DNA from: Leucogyrophana mollusca
Lineage: Eukaryota; Basidiomycota; Agaricomycetes; Boletales
NCBI GenBank assembly: GCA_021014945.1
Contig: MU266342.1
Coordinates: 124,001 to 188,000, forward strand
Direction of reading: 5' to 3'
DNA: 64,000 bases
Part shown: piece after piece, positions 47,060-58,000 of the stretch
How positions within the stretch are numbered: the stretch's first letter is position 1
How the letters are laid out: each line of letters begins with the position of its first letter
Program-made: the position numbers and the translations under genes
The notes under the pieces: generated by a model
Told to the model about the DNA's origin: nothing
What the model saw: the letters and a program-made list of their open reading frames with translations, nothing else
Database searches by the model: none

Positions 47060-48353
47060 GCAAGATGAAGGGAATAAATTTCTTGAGGGGTGGCTTGGTG
47101 ACTATCGTAACATATCCCATTTTTTTTTGATGCTCGTTCGTGATTATGTTGTACATTTGTTTTCCTGCCCAGCATCGGAACAGTCTTTCTTTAATTATAT
47201 TTCCTTTGGTTTTTAATCTCCTTGTTCATGTGGTTTTTGCACACTTTCTAGTCCTTCTGTGTTCATGTTCAGACCCGACGATGATTATGACTGGCACGCC
47301 TTGTCACTATACCTCATGAAATACACTTTGATCCGGTACGAATGATGACATTTGGAACGGGGTAAATGCATAGTCCTCACCAACTGCCCTGGCCTGCCGA
47401 GTCTGCATGTCAATGTCATTGTGGGGGGGGGGTTCTTGGCACGCCTCCGGCGGGCGATACTCTGGCACGAGGTTTTATTGGGGCACTCACCCTCACCCAC
47501 TTTGGTGCCGATTTATCAGTCTAGCCCGGAACCCTCAATGAGCCGTACCTGAGCCTACCTGAGCCTGAGCTGTAAGCGCGGGGCGTTGTGGGGCAGGCAA
47601 CACATGTTGGCTGCGTGACGGCAAGGGGCGCCGTACAGACCCACACTTAAACAGGTAACGGCCACCATAGGGTTAGACCACACACTGTATAGCCCACCAG
47701 CCGGCGACGTTGCTCGGCGGTGGTCTTTAGTGAGTGGTAGCTTAGAGGTCGAGGATGTGTACGGCTGCGTACACGTTTGTTGAAGAACGCCTTGACTGAG
47801 ATTGCAACCTCGGGGTCAGATAATGTAACGCCAGGTCAAGAGACAGTCTTCTTGGCCAGTCGGTGCTTGTTCCCGACGGTGCCAACTCCTATCATGGCCT
47901 CGTCGCGGCCGATCAAATTTAACTAGCATACCTTTTTTGGACTCAACGAGCACTGCCATTCAGCTCCGCATTTTCTAAGTTCATTTGAGCAGTCACCGTC
48001 GGCGCTCCGCAGAGAACACAGTAAGGTGCGCCAGGTCCTATGCCACGAACAGTTAATTGTACTTTGACAGGGTCGTCGCGGCATTGTCTCGCCGTCAGTG
48101 CTGCAAACCAACCGGGGTCACCTGACGGCCACCCTCCAGCAATCGCATGATGACACAGATCTTCGGCCTTTCCACCCATTCAAAGATGTTTAAGGACGTA
48201 TAATATGGTCCTCGGCGCGCCTCCAGCGCGTGCGGGCGCGACATCATCGATACATCTTGCAAAAGTGCCACCCCATGTGGTATAATATCTTCAAAGCTTC
48301 AGTGTAACGGGGTGCTGTGGGGCAGACTGGTAAAAGGGGAAATCAAGCGATAA
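47060..48353. other. gene-poor 1.3-kb stretch
   Basis: Contains a run of ten G at about 47424 and a short tandem CCTGAGCC/TACCTGAGCC cluster near 47547-47572. Many GC-rich segments and short overlapping ORFs are present, none with family resemblance. An open frame on the minus strand (47943-48179) has cysteines but no supporting splice signals. Confidence 0.45.
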
Positions 48354-48770
48354 ATGAACATAGCTACGAGGGAACGTTCAACAAGGCCCACGGATCATCC
48401 ATCTTGGCAGGACCTTGGCAATTACGACGTCGAGGAATCCACATCTTGGTTTGCCAGACACATCCTCCGCCTGACGCCGCTCATGAAAGGTAAGTCCTGT
48501 ATGACGGAGAGGCGAAATTAACCTTCTCTAGGAATTTACTTGGTGGATGCACGTTGCTCGACAGCATGGTGCATCATTGACATGATTGGTTTAGTGTCAT
48601 CAATGTCAAGGTCAGACCGCTCTGAGAATCTGGGGAATTTATCGAGTAGCATGATCTGGTATCATGCCACTTTGGTCGGCCCTCGGTGCGCAGAGTGCAG
48701 CATTGACGTGCACAGTTTTGTCATTATTGCTAAGGTACACCCGGAGGTCCGCCAGGCCGACGGTCTCTGA
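48354..48770 (+). CDS. possible small unknown two-exon gene
   Basis: The ATG at 48354 begins MNIATRERSTRPTDHPSWQD and runs to LRLTPLMKG. A canonical donor GTAAGT (48490) and acceptor CTCTAG (48531) then remove a 42-nt intron. The second exon stays open for 79 codons to the stop at 48768-48770, ending VHPEVRQADGL. The predicted protein has 124 residues with several cysteines (for example DARCSTAWCIIDMIG) and no signal peptide. I know no homologue. The frame could be chance, and an overlapping minus-strand frame exists. Kept because splice signals and frame agree. Confidence 0.3.
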
Positions 48771-48817
48771 GCCCAAGACTCTTTCACTGACATCTGTCTT
48801 GGTCAGCACCTCGACGG

Positions 48818-48824
48818 TATAAAT
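48818..48824 (+). promoter_or_regulatory. TATA box of the small secreted protein gene
   Basis: TATAAAT lies 105 bp before the ATG at 48929. The position and the lack of other nearby starts suggest it serves this gene, as is common for inducible fungal effector-type genes. Confidence 0.5.
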
Positions 48825-48928
48825 GTAGATTCCGAGCACTGTGCTCAGGCAGTCTAATCTCCCCTTTGACGGTCGTGCGTGCTCCCCCTCACCAAATATC
48901 TCGACAGCTAATTCAACAATCACGAGAG

Positions 48929-49445
48929 ATGTCCTTATTCTTGATCGTTCTGTTTATATGCCTCTTCATCTTTGGCTTCGCCAACGCCGAATGCCAGTAC
49001 GCCTCGGCATCTGACATGACCCGGTACGGCGACTCGATTCCATGGAAATTCCGGGTATACACTGGAAAGAATTGTACCGGAGAGCATTGGGAGGGGTTCC
49101 GCGGCCACGTATACACCAGCTACGTTGGTGATTGCACGGGCTGCCTAGCTTTGGGGAGTAGTGTATCCAACAAAGTCGAATCATTCGTTTTTTCCACCTC
49201 CGGCGCGTGGTTTGATTACGAATATGAGGCGAAAACACTCCTTGCAGTACATGTGTACGCGAATTCCGATTGTACTGACGGACTTGGTATTTGCTTTTCC
49301 TGTCCTCTTGCCTGTTTTCTCTGGTACTCATGGAAGGTGTATAGGAAAATCTAAAGGGAAATGGATGAAAAATACTTCACAGCAGGGGAAGACGATGAGC
49401 GCCTTCAAGGTCTGCTACGAGAAGCAATACGATTATGCGTTGTAA
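48929..49445 (+). CDS. small cysteine-rich secreted protein, unknown
   Basis: Two exons (48929-49286, 49345-49445; GT-AG intron of 58 nt) give 152 residues. A clear signal peptide MSLFLIVLFICLFIFGFANA ends before ECQYA. The mature chain has six cysteines: ECQYAS, KNCTGEHWEGF, GDCTGCLALG (two), NSDCTDGLG and FKVCYEKQYDYAL. Aromatics are frequent in the predicted beta-rich core. N-glycosylation sites are present (NCT in KNCTGEHW and NTS in KNTSQQG). Length, signal and even cysteine number fit small secreted proteins, possibly of a beta/gamma-crystallin-like fold, but the fold is a guess. No name can be given. A TATA box precedes it. Confidence 0.75.
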
Positions 49446-50714
49446 GATCTGGAGGAGGTTCCACTGTGCGGCCAGCTCGCGCCAGCCTCGATGTGTATCA
49501 AATGGGAGGTAGTCGCCCGTTGGCTTTGGGATCTTCCCCGTGGCTTTGTACCTTGTACCTTTGTAGCTTAAATACGCCGAGCCGCGCATATTGTACTGTA
49601 CTGTAGTATTTATCACTCACACCGCATAAGGCTGTATGTTACTGCTTATTATTCCGCATGTTTGGCTATGGGGTTGGATGACGACGGCGAGTGTTGCATT
49701 GTGAGCAAGGTGCTAAACGGCTCTCGGGTACTTCACTGCAAACTGAAGTGCATCCGAGTGCTTCTACTTTTCTGATTAATGTATACCGCGTCCCCCTGAC
49801 GAGGGGCGTAAAATACAAGTTGCGGTGGCTTCCCCGCCGTTATCGCTCGGTGAATTTAGTGTTTCACCGTCTGCTGAAGCACTTTAGGAAGGTAGTAAAA
49901 TGATCGGGCTGATAGTGTGGATGAGATAAGATTTGCATTTCTTGTCACGGGCTCACTCATGTGCCCTTCAAGGCCGTCCTTGCCACATTACTACGGGTCC
50001 GACGGATTATGGCAAGCCTTGGCCCTGTATCCTTTGATCTACTGCCGCAGCTGTGGCCCGAAGTTGTTAGGAGCGGCCTTGAGGCTGGCGGCCATTAACC
50101 GTGTGGATGGAATCATTACCAAATTGGGCGTCTGTCGGCTTTGGTTCCGCTGGCCTATTGTTCCTTCCGCCACTCATATCCGCGATTCCCAAAGGCCCCA
50201 CAGAGAGAAAAGACAATGAAGGATCCAGATTTAAAGCTGATATCGGATCGTAGCTTGTTTCTTGACTTCCTCTCCTTTCTGTCTTTCTCTTTTCTGCGCC
50301 CCCGTCCTTCAAGGATACTCCCACCGGGTGGGTGATCCGTGCCACATACGATCTGCCTCGTGTTTCCGCCGCGCGGCACATATCAGAAAAAAAACTGTGC
50401 TTGACGGTCATCTGGCACCATATACACGCCCCACGCGCGTTTGCCTTAGCTTCGTATTGCAATTTGCTGGCATACATAGATAAGGTCTGTACACGCGTTC
50501 CTGCCTTTCTTCTCCACCTCCACATTTCACGCCTTCGAACTCCAGGCTTATTTGCATCCTTTGATATTTTCTCAGGAAATTCTTCACGAATCGTTGAACC
50601 CAGGCTGAGCCAGGGTTCTCGGATAGCTTTCTTTTCCTTTCGCCCACGTCTTTATTTCGTGCAGCTCGAGTCTGTACTTGCTCTTTTCCATCCCACCCTC
50701 GCTACGCCGTCGAG
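49446..50714. other. 1.3-kb upstream region of the GH16 gene
   Basis: No gene is supported. The stretch just before the GH16 start (about 50500-50714) is pyrimidine-rich, typical of a fungal 5' UTR. Open frames in the middle are overlapping and unsupported. Confidence 0.45.
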
Positions 50715-52206
50715 ATGTACTCCCAACTTCCCCTCCTCGCTTTTCTCCTCGCAAATGCCGCTCCCTCCAGCGCCGGTCTCTTCTCCGGCAGCTCCCACAC
50801 CCTCCATCTTGCCACTCATCATGCACACAAGGTTGCTATCAAGCATAGTGCAGGCCTCGCGCGAGACCTCCGGGTGGCTCTGAGGGGCGTACTGGATGTG
50901 CAATCCCCGTCCTCGCCAAATCAAAACGTTTACTGCGTTAGCTCTGGTGGAGGTGTCAGCGTGCCTGTTGGGAGCTCCAATACTTCATCACCATCAGCAA
51001 CCACGAGTGCTGCGGGGTCTCAACCCACCACGAGCGGGAGCAGTACTGCGCCTTCATCTCCGTGGAAGGTAGTTGATCAGTACCAGGGGCAGAATTTCTT
51101 TGACGGATGGGGCTTCTACACCGATGCCGATCCGACCAACGGGAACGTCCAATACGTTGATCAGAATACTGCCAACTCGAGCGGTCTTATCGAGATCAAC
51201 TCACAGGGGCACGCAGTGATGCGGGTGGAGACGACACCGCAGGTGCAGAACAATAGACAAAGCGTGCGCATTACGACGCAGAATACGTTTACTGGTGGAC
51301 TTGTGGTCATGGACTCGGTGCATATGCCTACTGGATGCGGGACTTGGCCGGCGTTTTGGACAAATGGTAAGTGGCTGTGGCACTTGACATGGTCGAGTCT
51401 TGACTTTTCGAACAGGCCCCAACTGGCCTGCAGGCGGTGAGATAGATATCGTCGAGGGAATCAACAACTATACAAACAACCAAGCGACCATACACACGAA
51501 CCCCGGTTGTTCAATTCCTTCGTCCAATTCTACGCTTCTCGATATCACGGGCACCGTCGTTGGTGGGACAGACTGTTCTGCAGCGCAGACAGGCAACCAA
51601 GGATGCGGTGTCCGATCCAACGCCGGTAATTCATTCGGCACCGGGTTCAACTCTAACGGGGGTGGTGTTTATGCGAGTACGTGCCGTGTTGTTCGTGGTC
51701 TGCAAAGAGGTTGCTAAGAGTTATCTAGTGCTTTGGGACAACTCTGGCATTTCGGTGTACTTTTTCCCTCGTAACGCCGTCCCGGCGGACATTACAGATG
51801 GTGCACCACAGCCTTCCAACTGGTCGGCGCCGATGGCGAGCTGGCCCTCGACAGACTGCAACCCGTTCCAGTTCTTCTACACGCACTCGGCAATATTCGA
51901 CACTACTCTCTGGTTTGTACCTTTACCATATGTACCGTATGAACGCATGAACTGACGATACTCTCTTCATAGTGGCGATTGGGCTGGTAGCGCATGGAGT
52001 TCGACGGGTGTCCCAGGCCAGGAAGTGAGCTGCGCACAACAGACCGGTTTCTCAACGTGCGAAGCATTCGTCCAACAGAGCGGTGCCTCGTTCAGCGAAG
52101 CTTGTGAGTCTCTGCGTCTGTCGTTTTCCAAATGATGCAGTAGCTGATCTACCACGCAGACTGGGAAGTTGCGAGTGTCAAGATCTATCAGACGTCGTCT
52201 TCATGA
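50715..52206 (+). CDS. GH16 endo-1,3(4)-beta-glucanase, secreted
   Basis: Laminarinase-type enzyme hydrolysing beta-1,3(1,3/1,4) glucans in plant or fungal walls; Phanerochaete Lam16A is a known relative. Five exons (50715-51366, 51416-51676, 51729-51912, 51973-52103, 52160-52206) give 424 residues. The signal peptide is MYSQLPLLAFLLANAAPSSA. A basic pro-like region and a Ser/Thr linker follow. The catalytic domain begins near WKVVDQYQGQNFFDGWGFYT. Active-site motif GGEIDIVEG holds nucleophile Glu226, Asp228 and acid/base Glu231. Other conserved blocks are MPTGCGTWPAFWTNGPNWPA, NNQATIHTNPGC, FGTGFNSNGGGVYA, ISVYFFPRNAVP and CNPFQFFYTHSAIFDTTLC. The C-terminus is YWEVASVKIYQTSSS. Catalytic residues are intact. 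Confidence 0.93.
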
Positions 52207-52364
52207 AGTTACGTTCCTAGATGAAGGCTATTATATTGAAAAGTCAATTGGAATCACAGGTGTATTTCTTAGGTCTACTGTGCATGTATTGTAGTAATAT
52301 TTTATGGGCTATACACGGTTTAGATGGATACGACCGCAGCGCGTGTGAGTCTGTCACAGTGTGA

Positions 52365-52369
52365 CCAAT
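52365..52369 (+). promoter_or_regulatory. CCAAT box
   Basis: CCAAT, in GACCAATG, lies 234 bp before the BAG gene start, immediately upstream of the tandem TGACTCA sites. Such sites bind the HAP/NF-Y complex. Confidence 0.35.
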
Positions 52370-52381
52370 GCTGATAAAGCG

Positions 52382-52398
52382 TGACTCAGCGTGACTCA
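52382..52398 (+). promoter_or_regulatory. tandem TGACTCA (AP-1/Gcn4-type) sites, 10-bp period
   Basis: TGACTCA at 52382-52388 and 52392-52398 lie in an exact 10-bp repeat of GCGTGACTCA, so both face the same side of the helix. This is the bZIP consensus of Gcn4/AP-1/Yap-like factors. Confidence 0.5.
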
Positions 52399-52404
52399 TC
52401 AGTG

Positions 52405-52421
52405 TTCTGGAAAGTGCTTTC
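52405..52421 (+). promoter_or_regulatory. partial heat-shock element
   Basis: TTCTGGAA gives a perfect TTCnnGAA inverted pair, followed six bases later by a further TTC. It is a shortened or gapped heat-shock element upstream of a gene for an Hsp70 cochaperone, which makes the assignment reasonable. Confidence 0.4.
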
Positions 52422-52598
52422 GTGGTCTGGTGAATACTACGCGCGTCGGTGTACGCGTCCATCCAGATCTTTCGCGCATTCGTCAGCGCAATGTTACATC
52501 CTATAAAGCCTTGGAGGGAAATGGGGGGATCGGTATCAGCATTCTTCTTTCTCGACCACAATCATCCAACAGTTATCAGCTAAAACTTGCTATCAACC

Positions 52599-54845
52599 AT
52601 GTTCGTTCTCACCCCAGTATCTGCTCTGCATTCTCCTGCCGCCCGCCCACACTATCGTCCTCATCAACCTAGCCCTCGTGATAGGTACCTCACCGCCCTC
52701 GCGGAGGCTCGTGCTGCCGAGATCGAGTATGCCAACTCCCTCGCTAGAGAGGAGGCTATCCGTAGGCAGCGAGAGGAAGAACGTATCCGTAGACAACGTG
52801 AGGAGGCTTTGGCGCGCCGCCAGCGCCAGGAAGCCATTCGCCGGCAGATCCTCCTCGATGCTCTCCGCGCACAGGACGTGACCTATGTCGCAGACACTCC
52901 GTACGCTTACGATGCCCCTTACCACCCCTTAAAGCGCCAGTATTCTGCTTACGCGGAGGCTGAGGTTGAGAGACGTGCTGCGCTCCAGCGAGCAGCGCAT
53001 GAACAAGAAGTTCGCCAACAGGAGTGGCAACGTCTCGCTTCACTCAGACGTCAGCAGTCTCAAGGAATCAGAGCCCAGCAAGCACGCGATCTCTCTGAGA
53101 GACAAGGGAACGATGTCGAGAGGTTCCTGAGCTTCTTGTCCGGCCGCCCAGCCGAGCCTCGCGCGGCTGCGGAAGTGCATCCACAATCCCAACCTGTAAG
53201 CCACTATCTGCCTATGATGTCTTCTAATAGCTTATCGCCCACTCAACAACAGACAAAGCCGTCTCAGTCCTCCGTACCTTCGGAGAATGAGGTCCCGGAA
53301 GGTCTCAAGGATCGCTTGGAGTCGCGTCTTATGAGCGAGTATGAGGGGGAGATCCGCGACACTCTCCAGGCACTTCTCTCGTCGCTTACTTCGCCAGACG
53401 CTCCTAAAGCTCAGCCGAAGGAGGGTAACGATCAAAAGTCCGATGCTCCTGTCGTCGATAAGGGCAAAGACAAGCAAGTCACCTTTGATGTCCCACCTGC
53501 GACAGCCGCGCCAACCTCCAAGGACGTACTCGCTTCACTGGAAACGGTCCGCAATATCGACACAGCATACCACGCCCTTTCCTCTGAATTCGAGTTCCCT
53601 CGCGACCTTGATTTTGACTCTACCCCATCCACCCCCTCCTCCATCGATTTCTCCACTTCCTCTAATGCCAAAACAGAGCTGAAGATGGCATACACTTCGC
53701 GCAACACGCCCGTCCGGTACTATGAACATGCACTCAGCGCCCTTCTGACGCAGCTGGACGCAGTCGAGAGCTTTGACAACGAAGACGTGCGCTTGGAGAG
53801 GAAGAAAGTCGTGGCGAAAGTGGAGGGGGCATTGGAGGACCTGGAGAGGGGTATCGAGGAGAGATTGGAGAAGTTTAAGTGGAAGTTGAGGCGCGAGGCC
53901 GCTTCAGAGACTATGGAGGTGAAGAAGAAGAAGAACGTCTTGACCACCGACGAGAGCAAGGAAGTTGTTGATGGCCAGGAGGGTGCTGCTCCGGAGCCGG
54001 TCGATATTCCCATGGGCGATGGCCAGGAGATCACCGAAGCAATCTTGCCTTCTGCGGATCCTGCGCCCTCAGAGGAATTGTCTGCACCTTCAGCAGAAGT
54101 AGTCCCGCCAGCCGAGGCCGAATCTCAGCCCTCGGACAATTCGCAAGAGATGGCAGGAGAGACTGATGTCGAAATGGTCGCCAACGAACCCACGGACACC
54201 GCTATGGTCGACGAGACTCCATCGCTAGCAATTCCCGCTACTACTGCTGATGCAAGTGAGGGCACCCCTATGGAGTCCCAGGAACACTCGGAGTTGCCTA
54301 GCATCTATCATTCCGACTTCGATCAGTCATCGCTTCCCTCCTTGTCGACAGAAAACCAAACGGTTGACGCCATCAGCATCGACGACGGTACCCTCCCCAT
54401 CGACTCGGAAGAAGTAACCACCCAGGACTCGGTCGAATCCAGGAGCGCCGATGACTTTTCTCCTGATCCTTCCACCGACGTACCAAACGACAGCGTGAAT
54501 CCCGATCTTGCCATCAATATCGACGTCGATGTTCCCCTCACTAGTTCTACCGAGTCTTCGGCGGCTTACCCCCCGGTGGCGGTCGCTGTGCCTTCTTCTC
54601 CCACTCTAACTTCCACACTTTCATCTGCGCCTTCGTCTCCCCTCGAATCCACCCCTTCGAGTCCCGAGGTCGATACCTTCTTGCTTCCCGCCTCGCGCGC
54701 CTCATCACCTTCTAAACCGTCACAAGGCGTCGAGGATGATTCGGATGAGTTGGTTGTGGTGGATCATGAAGAGCAGGCTGGCGACGGGCAAGGTCTTGAG
54801 GCTGTTAGCGATCATGAGGAGGGGTGGTCTGAAGTCGAGGCATAG
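52599..54845 (+). CDS. BAG-domain protein, probable Hsp70 nucleotide-exchange cochaperone
   Basis: A single uninterrupted exon encodes 748 residues; the ATG at 52599 starts MFVLTPVSALHSPAA. The N-terminal region is a long charged coiled coil (EEAIRRQREEERIRRQREEA, then RRQRQEAIRRQILLDALRAQ). The BAG domain lies at about residues 367-430, with RNTPVRYYEHALSALLTQLD, AVESFDNEDVRLERKKVVAK and VEGALEDLERGIEERLEKFK. BAG domains bind the Hsp70 ATPase domain and release ADP. The C-terminal 300 residues are acidic, Ser/Pro-rich and disordered, ending DHEEGWSEVEA. Lack of introns is exceptional in this window and fits heat-shock-inducible genes, whose transcripts avoid splicing under stress. Upstream stress motifs support that. 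Confidence 0.85.
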   Translation: MFVLTPVSALHSPAARPHYRPHQPSPRDRYLTALAEARAAEIEYANSLAREEAIRRQREEERIRRQREEALARRQRQEAIRRQILLDALRAQDVTYVADTPYAYDAPYHPLKRQYSAYAEAEVERRAALQRAAHEQEVRQQEWQRLASLRRQQSQGIRAQQARDLSERQGNDVERFLSFLSGRPAEPRAAAEVHPQSQPVSHYLPMMSSNSLSPTQQQTKPSQSSVPSENEVPEGLKDRLESRLMSEYEGEIRDTLQALLSSLTSPDAPKAQPKEGNDQKSDAPVVDKGKDKQVTFDVPPATAAPTSKDVLASLETVRNIDTAYHALSSEFEFPRDLDFDSTPSTPSSIDFSTSSNAKTELKMAYTSRNTPVRYYEHALSALLTQLDAVESFDNEDVRLERKKVVAKVEGALEDLERGIEERLEKFKWKLRREAASETMEVKKKKNVLTTDESKEVVDGQEGAAPEPVDIPMGDGQEITEAILPSADPAPSEELSAPSAEVVPPAEAESQPSDNSQEMAGETDVEMVANEPTDTAMVDETPSLAIPATTADASEGTPMESQEHSELPSIYHSDFDQSSLPSLSTENQTVDAISIDDGTLPIDSEEVTTQDSVESRSADDFSPDPSTDVPNDSVNPDLAINIDVDVPLTSSTESSAAYPPVAVAVPSSPTLTSTLSSAPSSPLESTPSSPEVDTFLLPASRASSPSKPSQGVEDDSDELVVVDHEEQAGDGQGLEAVSDHEEGWSEVEA

Positions 54846-55097
54846 TACAAGATGCAAACTTACTCCGCATTGCTACCCTTATTGTTTCATAATATCTACT
54901 GTAATCAGTATATCATAGCATTCAAATCCACACTTAGCATGTTTCCTTATATTTTTTGACGGTAAAGCTTGAATGGTTGTTGTTTGGCTCACTGCAGGCA
55001 TACACTAAGATATGTTCGGATGAGGGATATAAATCCATCCTATGAGAAGTGAGTATACAAGACATCGAACTAGCTTCGATGAGGGGGTGGACATCCC

Positions 55098-58000
55098 TCA
55101 CGTCCGACCACCCTTCTTCTTCTTGTTCACCACCTTAAAGCCCCACTCAGGCTGGGCAGGTTTCGGCTGCGTCTTCACCACGTCCGCAATCGATACCGGC
55201 TTCCCACTCGTCCCCGGACCAGGTGCGCCCTTTCGTGCGACGGCGTCTGCCCGACGTTTGCTGACAAACTCTGCGGCAAACCGACGTCCGTCGAGTGTGG
55301 TGCTGTTGGCATAGATCAAGTCAGAAATGATCTCGACAGTTGATGGATCGGGGTCCATCGGGAAGGACAATAGCATTGACGATATTTCTTCAACTAGAAG
55401 GTCTGTGAGAAACGGGGACAGGTGACAACAGAAGGCTCGACATATACGCACGGTTAACAGAAGTGTTGAGCCCTTTGAGGGAATCACTCAACCACTTGAG
55501 GAAGTCATGGGAAGGAGTCACCGGGAAATCATCAACTCTCGAAGGCGCAGGAGCCTTGACGGTTGAAGGAACAACCCTGGTTGCTGTTCCAGTCGGTCTA
55601 GACACTGGAGAAGAGCTTGCGACAGCAGCGGCAGACGTCGATGGCGTGATGGTCGGTCGGACAGGGGCTACAGCTGGAGTGGGAGCCTTTCCGTTCACAC
55701 CAACAGTAGTCCAAGCACCGCCTGTCTGAGCACTGGGTGTGGCCTAAGAACAGCCCGTAACTTCAATACGTGCTCCGAAAGGGCCGAGATCCACCGTACC
55801 TTAGTTGTGGTTTCCGCGTACGCCCTGCGTGCGGCCGCGGCCGCCACCGTCTCCTTCACAGCAAACTTCTTGCGCCTCTCTTCCTCTTCCTGGATCTCCT
55901 TCATAGTCTTCTTTGCAGCCGGTGCGGGAGTAGCATTAGTCCACACTGGTGTGCTAGAGGCAGTCAGAGTCGAGCCCGCTGGAGGGTCTTTGGGTGAGAC
56001 CGCATTGCGCGCTCCAGCTTGTGATGTAGGCAGCCCCCACGATGCTGTAAAGGGTTGTGCATCCTCGCCACTCGCCGTAGCAACAGTAGCATTAGCCCGC
56101 GCCAGACGTTCCCTCTCCTTCTCTGCAGCTTTCCGAGCTTCAGCCCTCTTGACTTCGGCCTCCTGGATTTCACGCAGGCTCATAGCGGTACCAAGCGGCT
56201 TCGCCTTTTTGGTGTCCTCCTCAGTGGACCACGCCGGCTTGGACTGGGTGGCAGGGGTGGCGGGTGCTGGAGACGGGCTCTTCACGGCGACAGCGATGGG
56301 AACGGGAGGTGGGGGTTTAGAGGCAGCCGCTTGGGCTTGGACTTCTTTGGTGGTCGATTTGCGTCTGGCTTTGGGTGCAGGTGGTGGAAGCTCGTTGACG
56401 GCAGGAGGTACAGATGGTGGAGGGACGGAAGGCACGAGGGCGGAAGCAGGAGCAGACTCGACTGGCGTTGGCGGCACAGAGAGAGTAGCGAGGTCCGAAA
56501 CCGACGCTTCTTCCTGCTGCATCTGGTTGTGTTGGCCTACATTGCTAAAGGTTAAGCTGTTTGGACCCGGAGCTTCTCTCCAGCCATCATCTACAACTCC
56601 AATAGAGGCCGTCAGCCAAGGGGAAGGGTCCTTTGTTTTGTGAGAAGTTTGACTACCGCGACCCCAGTTAGCGGGCTGAGGTTGTGGTTGTGGTTGTGGT
56701 TGCGCTGGAGTAATGGGTGGTTTGGTTTCAGCGTCAACGGCAACAGGTTGTGGTGAATCTCGGTTCCTCGCAGCACGGATGGTAGAATGGTCGCCGGACG
56801 CCCATGGGGAAGAAGGGTTGGGGGGATGGAGGTTGTCTGGCTGGTTGTGCACAATATCAGGAGACACAGAAACCTGGTTGGACACCTCGCCGAATGGCGA
56901 GACAGGTGGTTGTTGCTGGGTGGTGTTAAATGGCAGCGATGGCGATTGCGAGAACTGGGACGGGCCAGAAGCACCAAAAGAAGTGCCGCCTAATTCGTTG
57001 GCTAGATTATTGAAACCCAAGCCATTGACCCCAATCCTGTCGTCTACAGGCCGAGATAAGGGCTCATGCTGGTCACCCACAATAACCATTCCACCATGAT
57101 TAACGTTCGAAAATCCAGGGCTGCCCTCACCAAAAGGTTCTTGGTTGTAAACAAGACCAGAAGCAGAACCTATATGACCTGTTCCCATGCCATTGAAGCC
57201 AGGCGAGAAGGGTTCCACCATACGCCCAGCACCCATGCTATCAAAGCCTTGACTTGGCTGACCAGACAACCCCGAAGATATTGGCCATGGCGATCCACTT
57301 GTAGTATATGAGCCCAAATTATCAATAGATGAGGTTCTGCCGGGAGCGAGACCGTTGAAGGTAGCACGAGAGTCATGTGCCGGCTCGTTGAAGGGCACTC
57401 TTCCTCCGTTAAAGCCCCGTCCACCAAAGTTGGGGTCGCCAAGATACGGGTTGGTTCTACCAGCGAACACAGACGCGTCCGGAGAGCCATTCCCAAACCT
57501 GCCACCGCCAAACGAGGATGCGGGAGAGTCGGAAGGATTGGAGGTAGAACTAAGGTAAGAGTCGAGGGTCGTAGTGCGTAGGGTCCGGGTTGGTACAGGC
57601 TGGTATCCATTGAAGGTCTGTTCGTGAGGGTGCCCAAAGGGTTGAAGATGCGCTAACCCAGGGGGACCTGTCGAAGCGGGAGGCTGCGAAAGGAAAATTT
57701 TGCCTCCGCCGGCGCGACGTTCCAGTTCTCCGACAGGAATCCAGTCGGTCTCGAGGTGGGTGCGCTTCATCAGTAGGTCTGGTGTGAAGTAACCCTCGTC
57801 AAACCATTTCTGCATGAGATCAGCTCGGAACGGGCCTAGGTTCGAATATAACTTCGTCAACAAAATAGAAAGGAAGCCATGATACGTGATGATTTGTCAC
57901 CTTGCACTTGGCCTTGCGGGTCGAGGTAGGACCATTCGACACTAGCCGGATCAGACAAACCAGGAGGTGGACCAGAAACAGGATGAAAGGCTGTCACAGG

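Larger units (their letters stand above)
52207..52598. other. promoter region of the BAG-domain gene
   Basis: This short space contains stress-type elements listed separately. No other gene is visible. Confidence 0.5.

Noticed and set aside
47421..47432. G-run as a structural or telomere-like element
   Set aside because: A single homopolymer of ten G without repeats of a telomere unit; most likely simple slippage.
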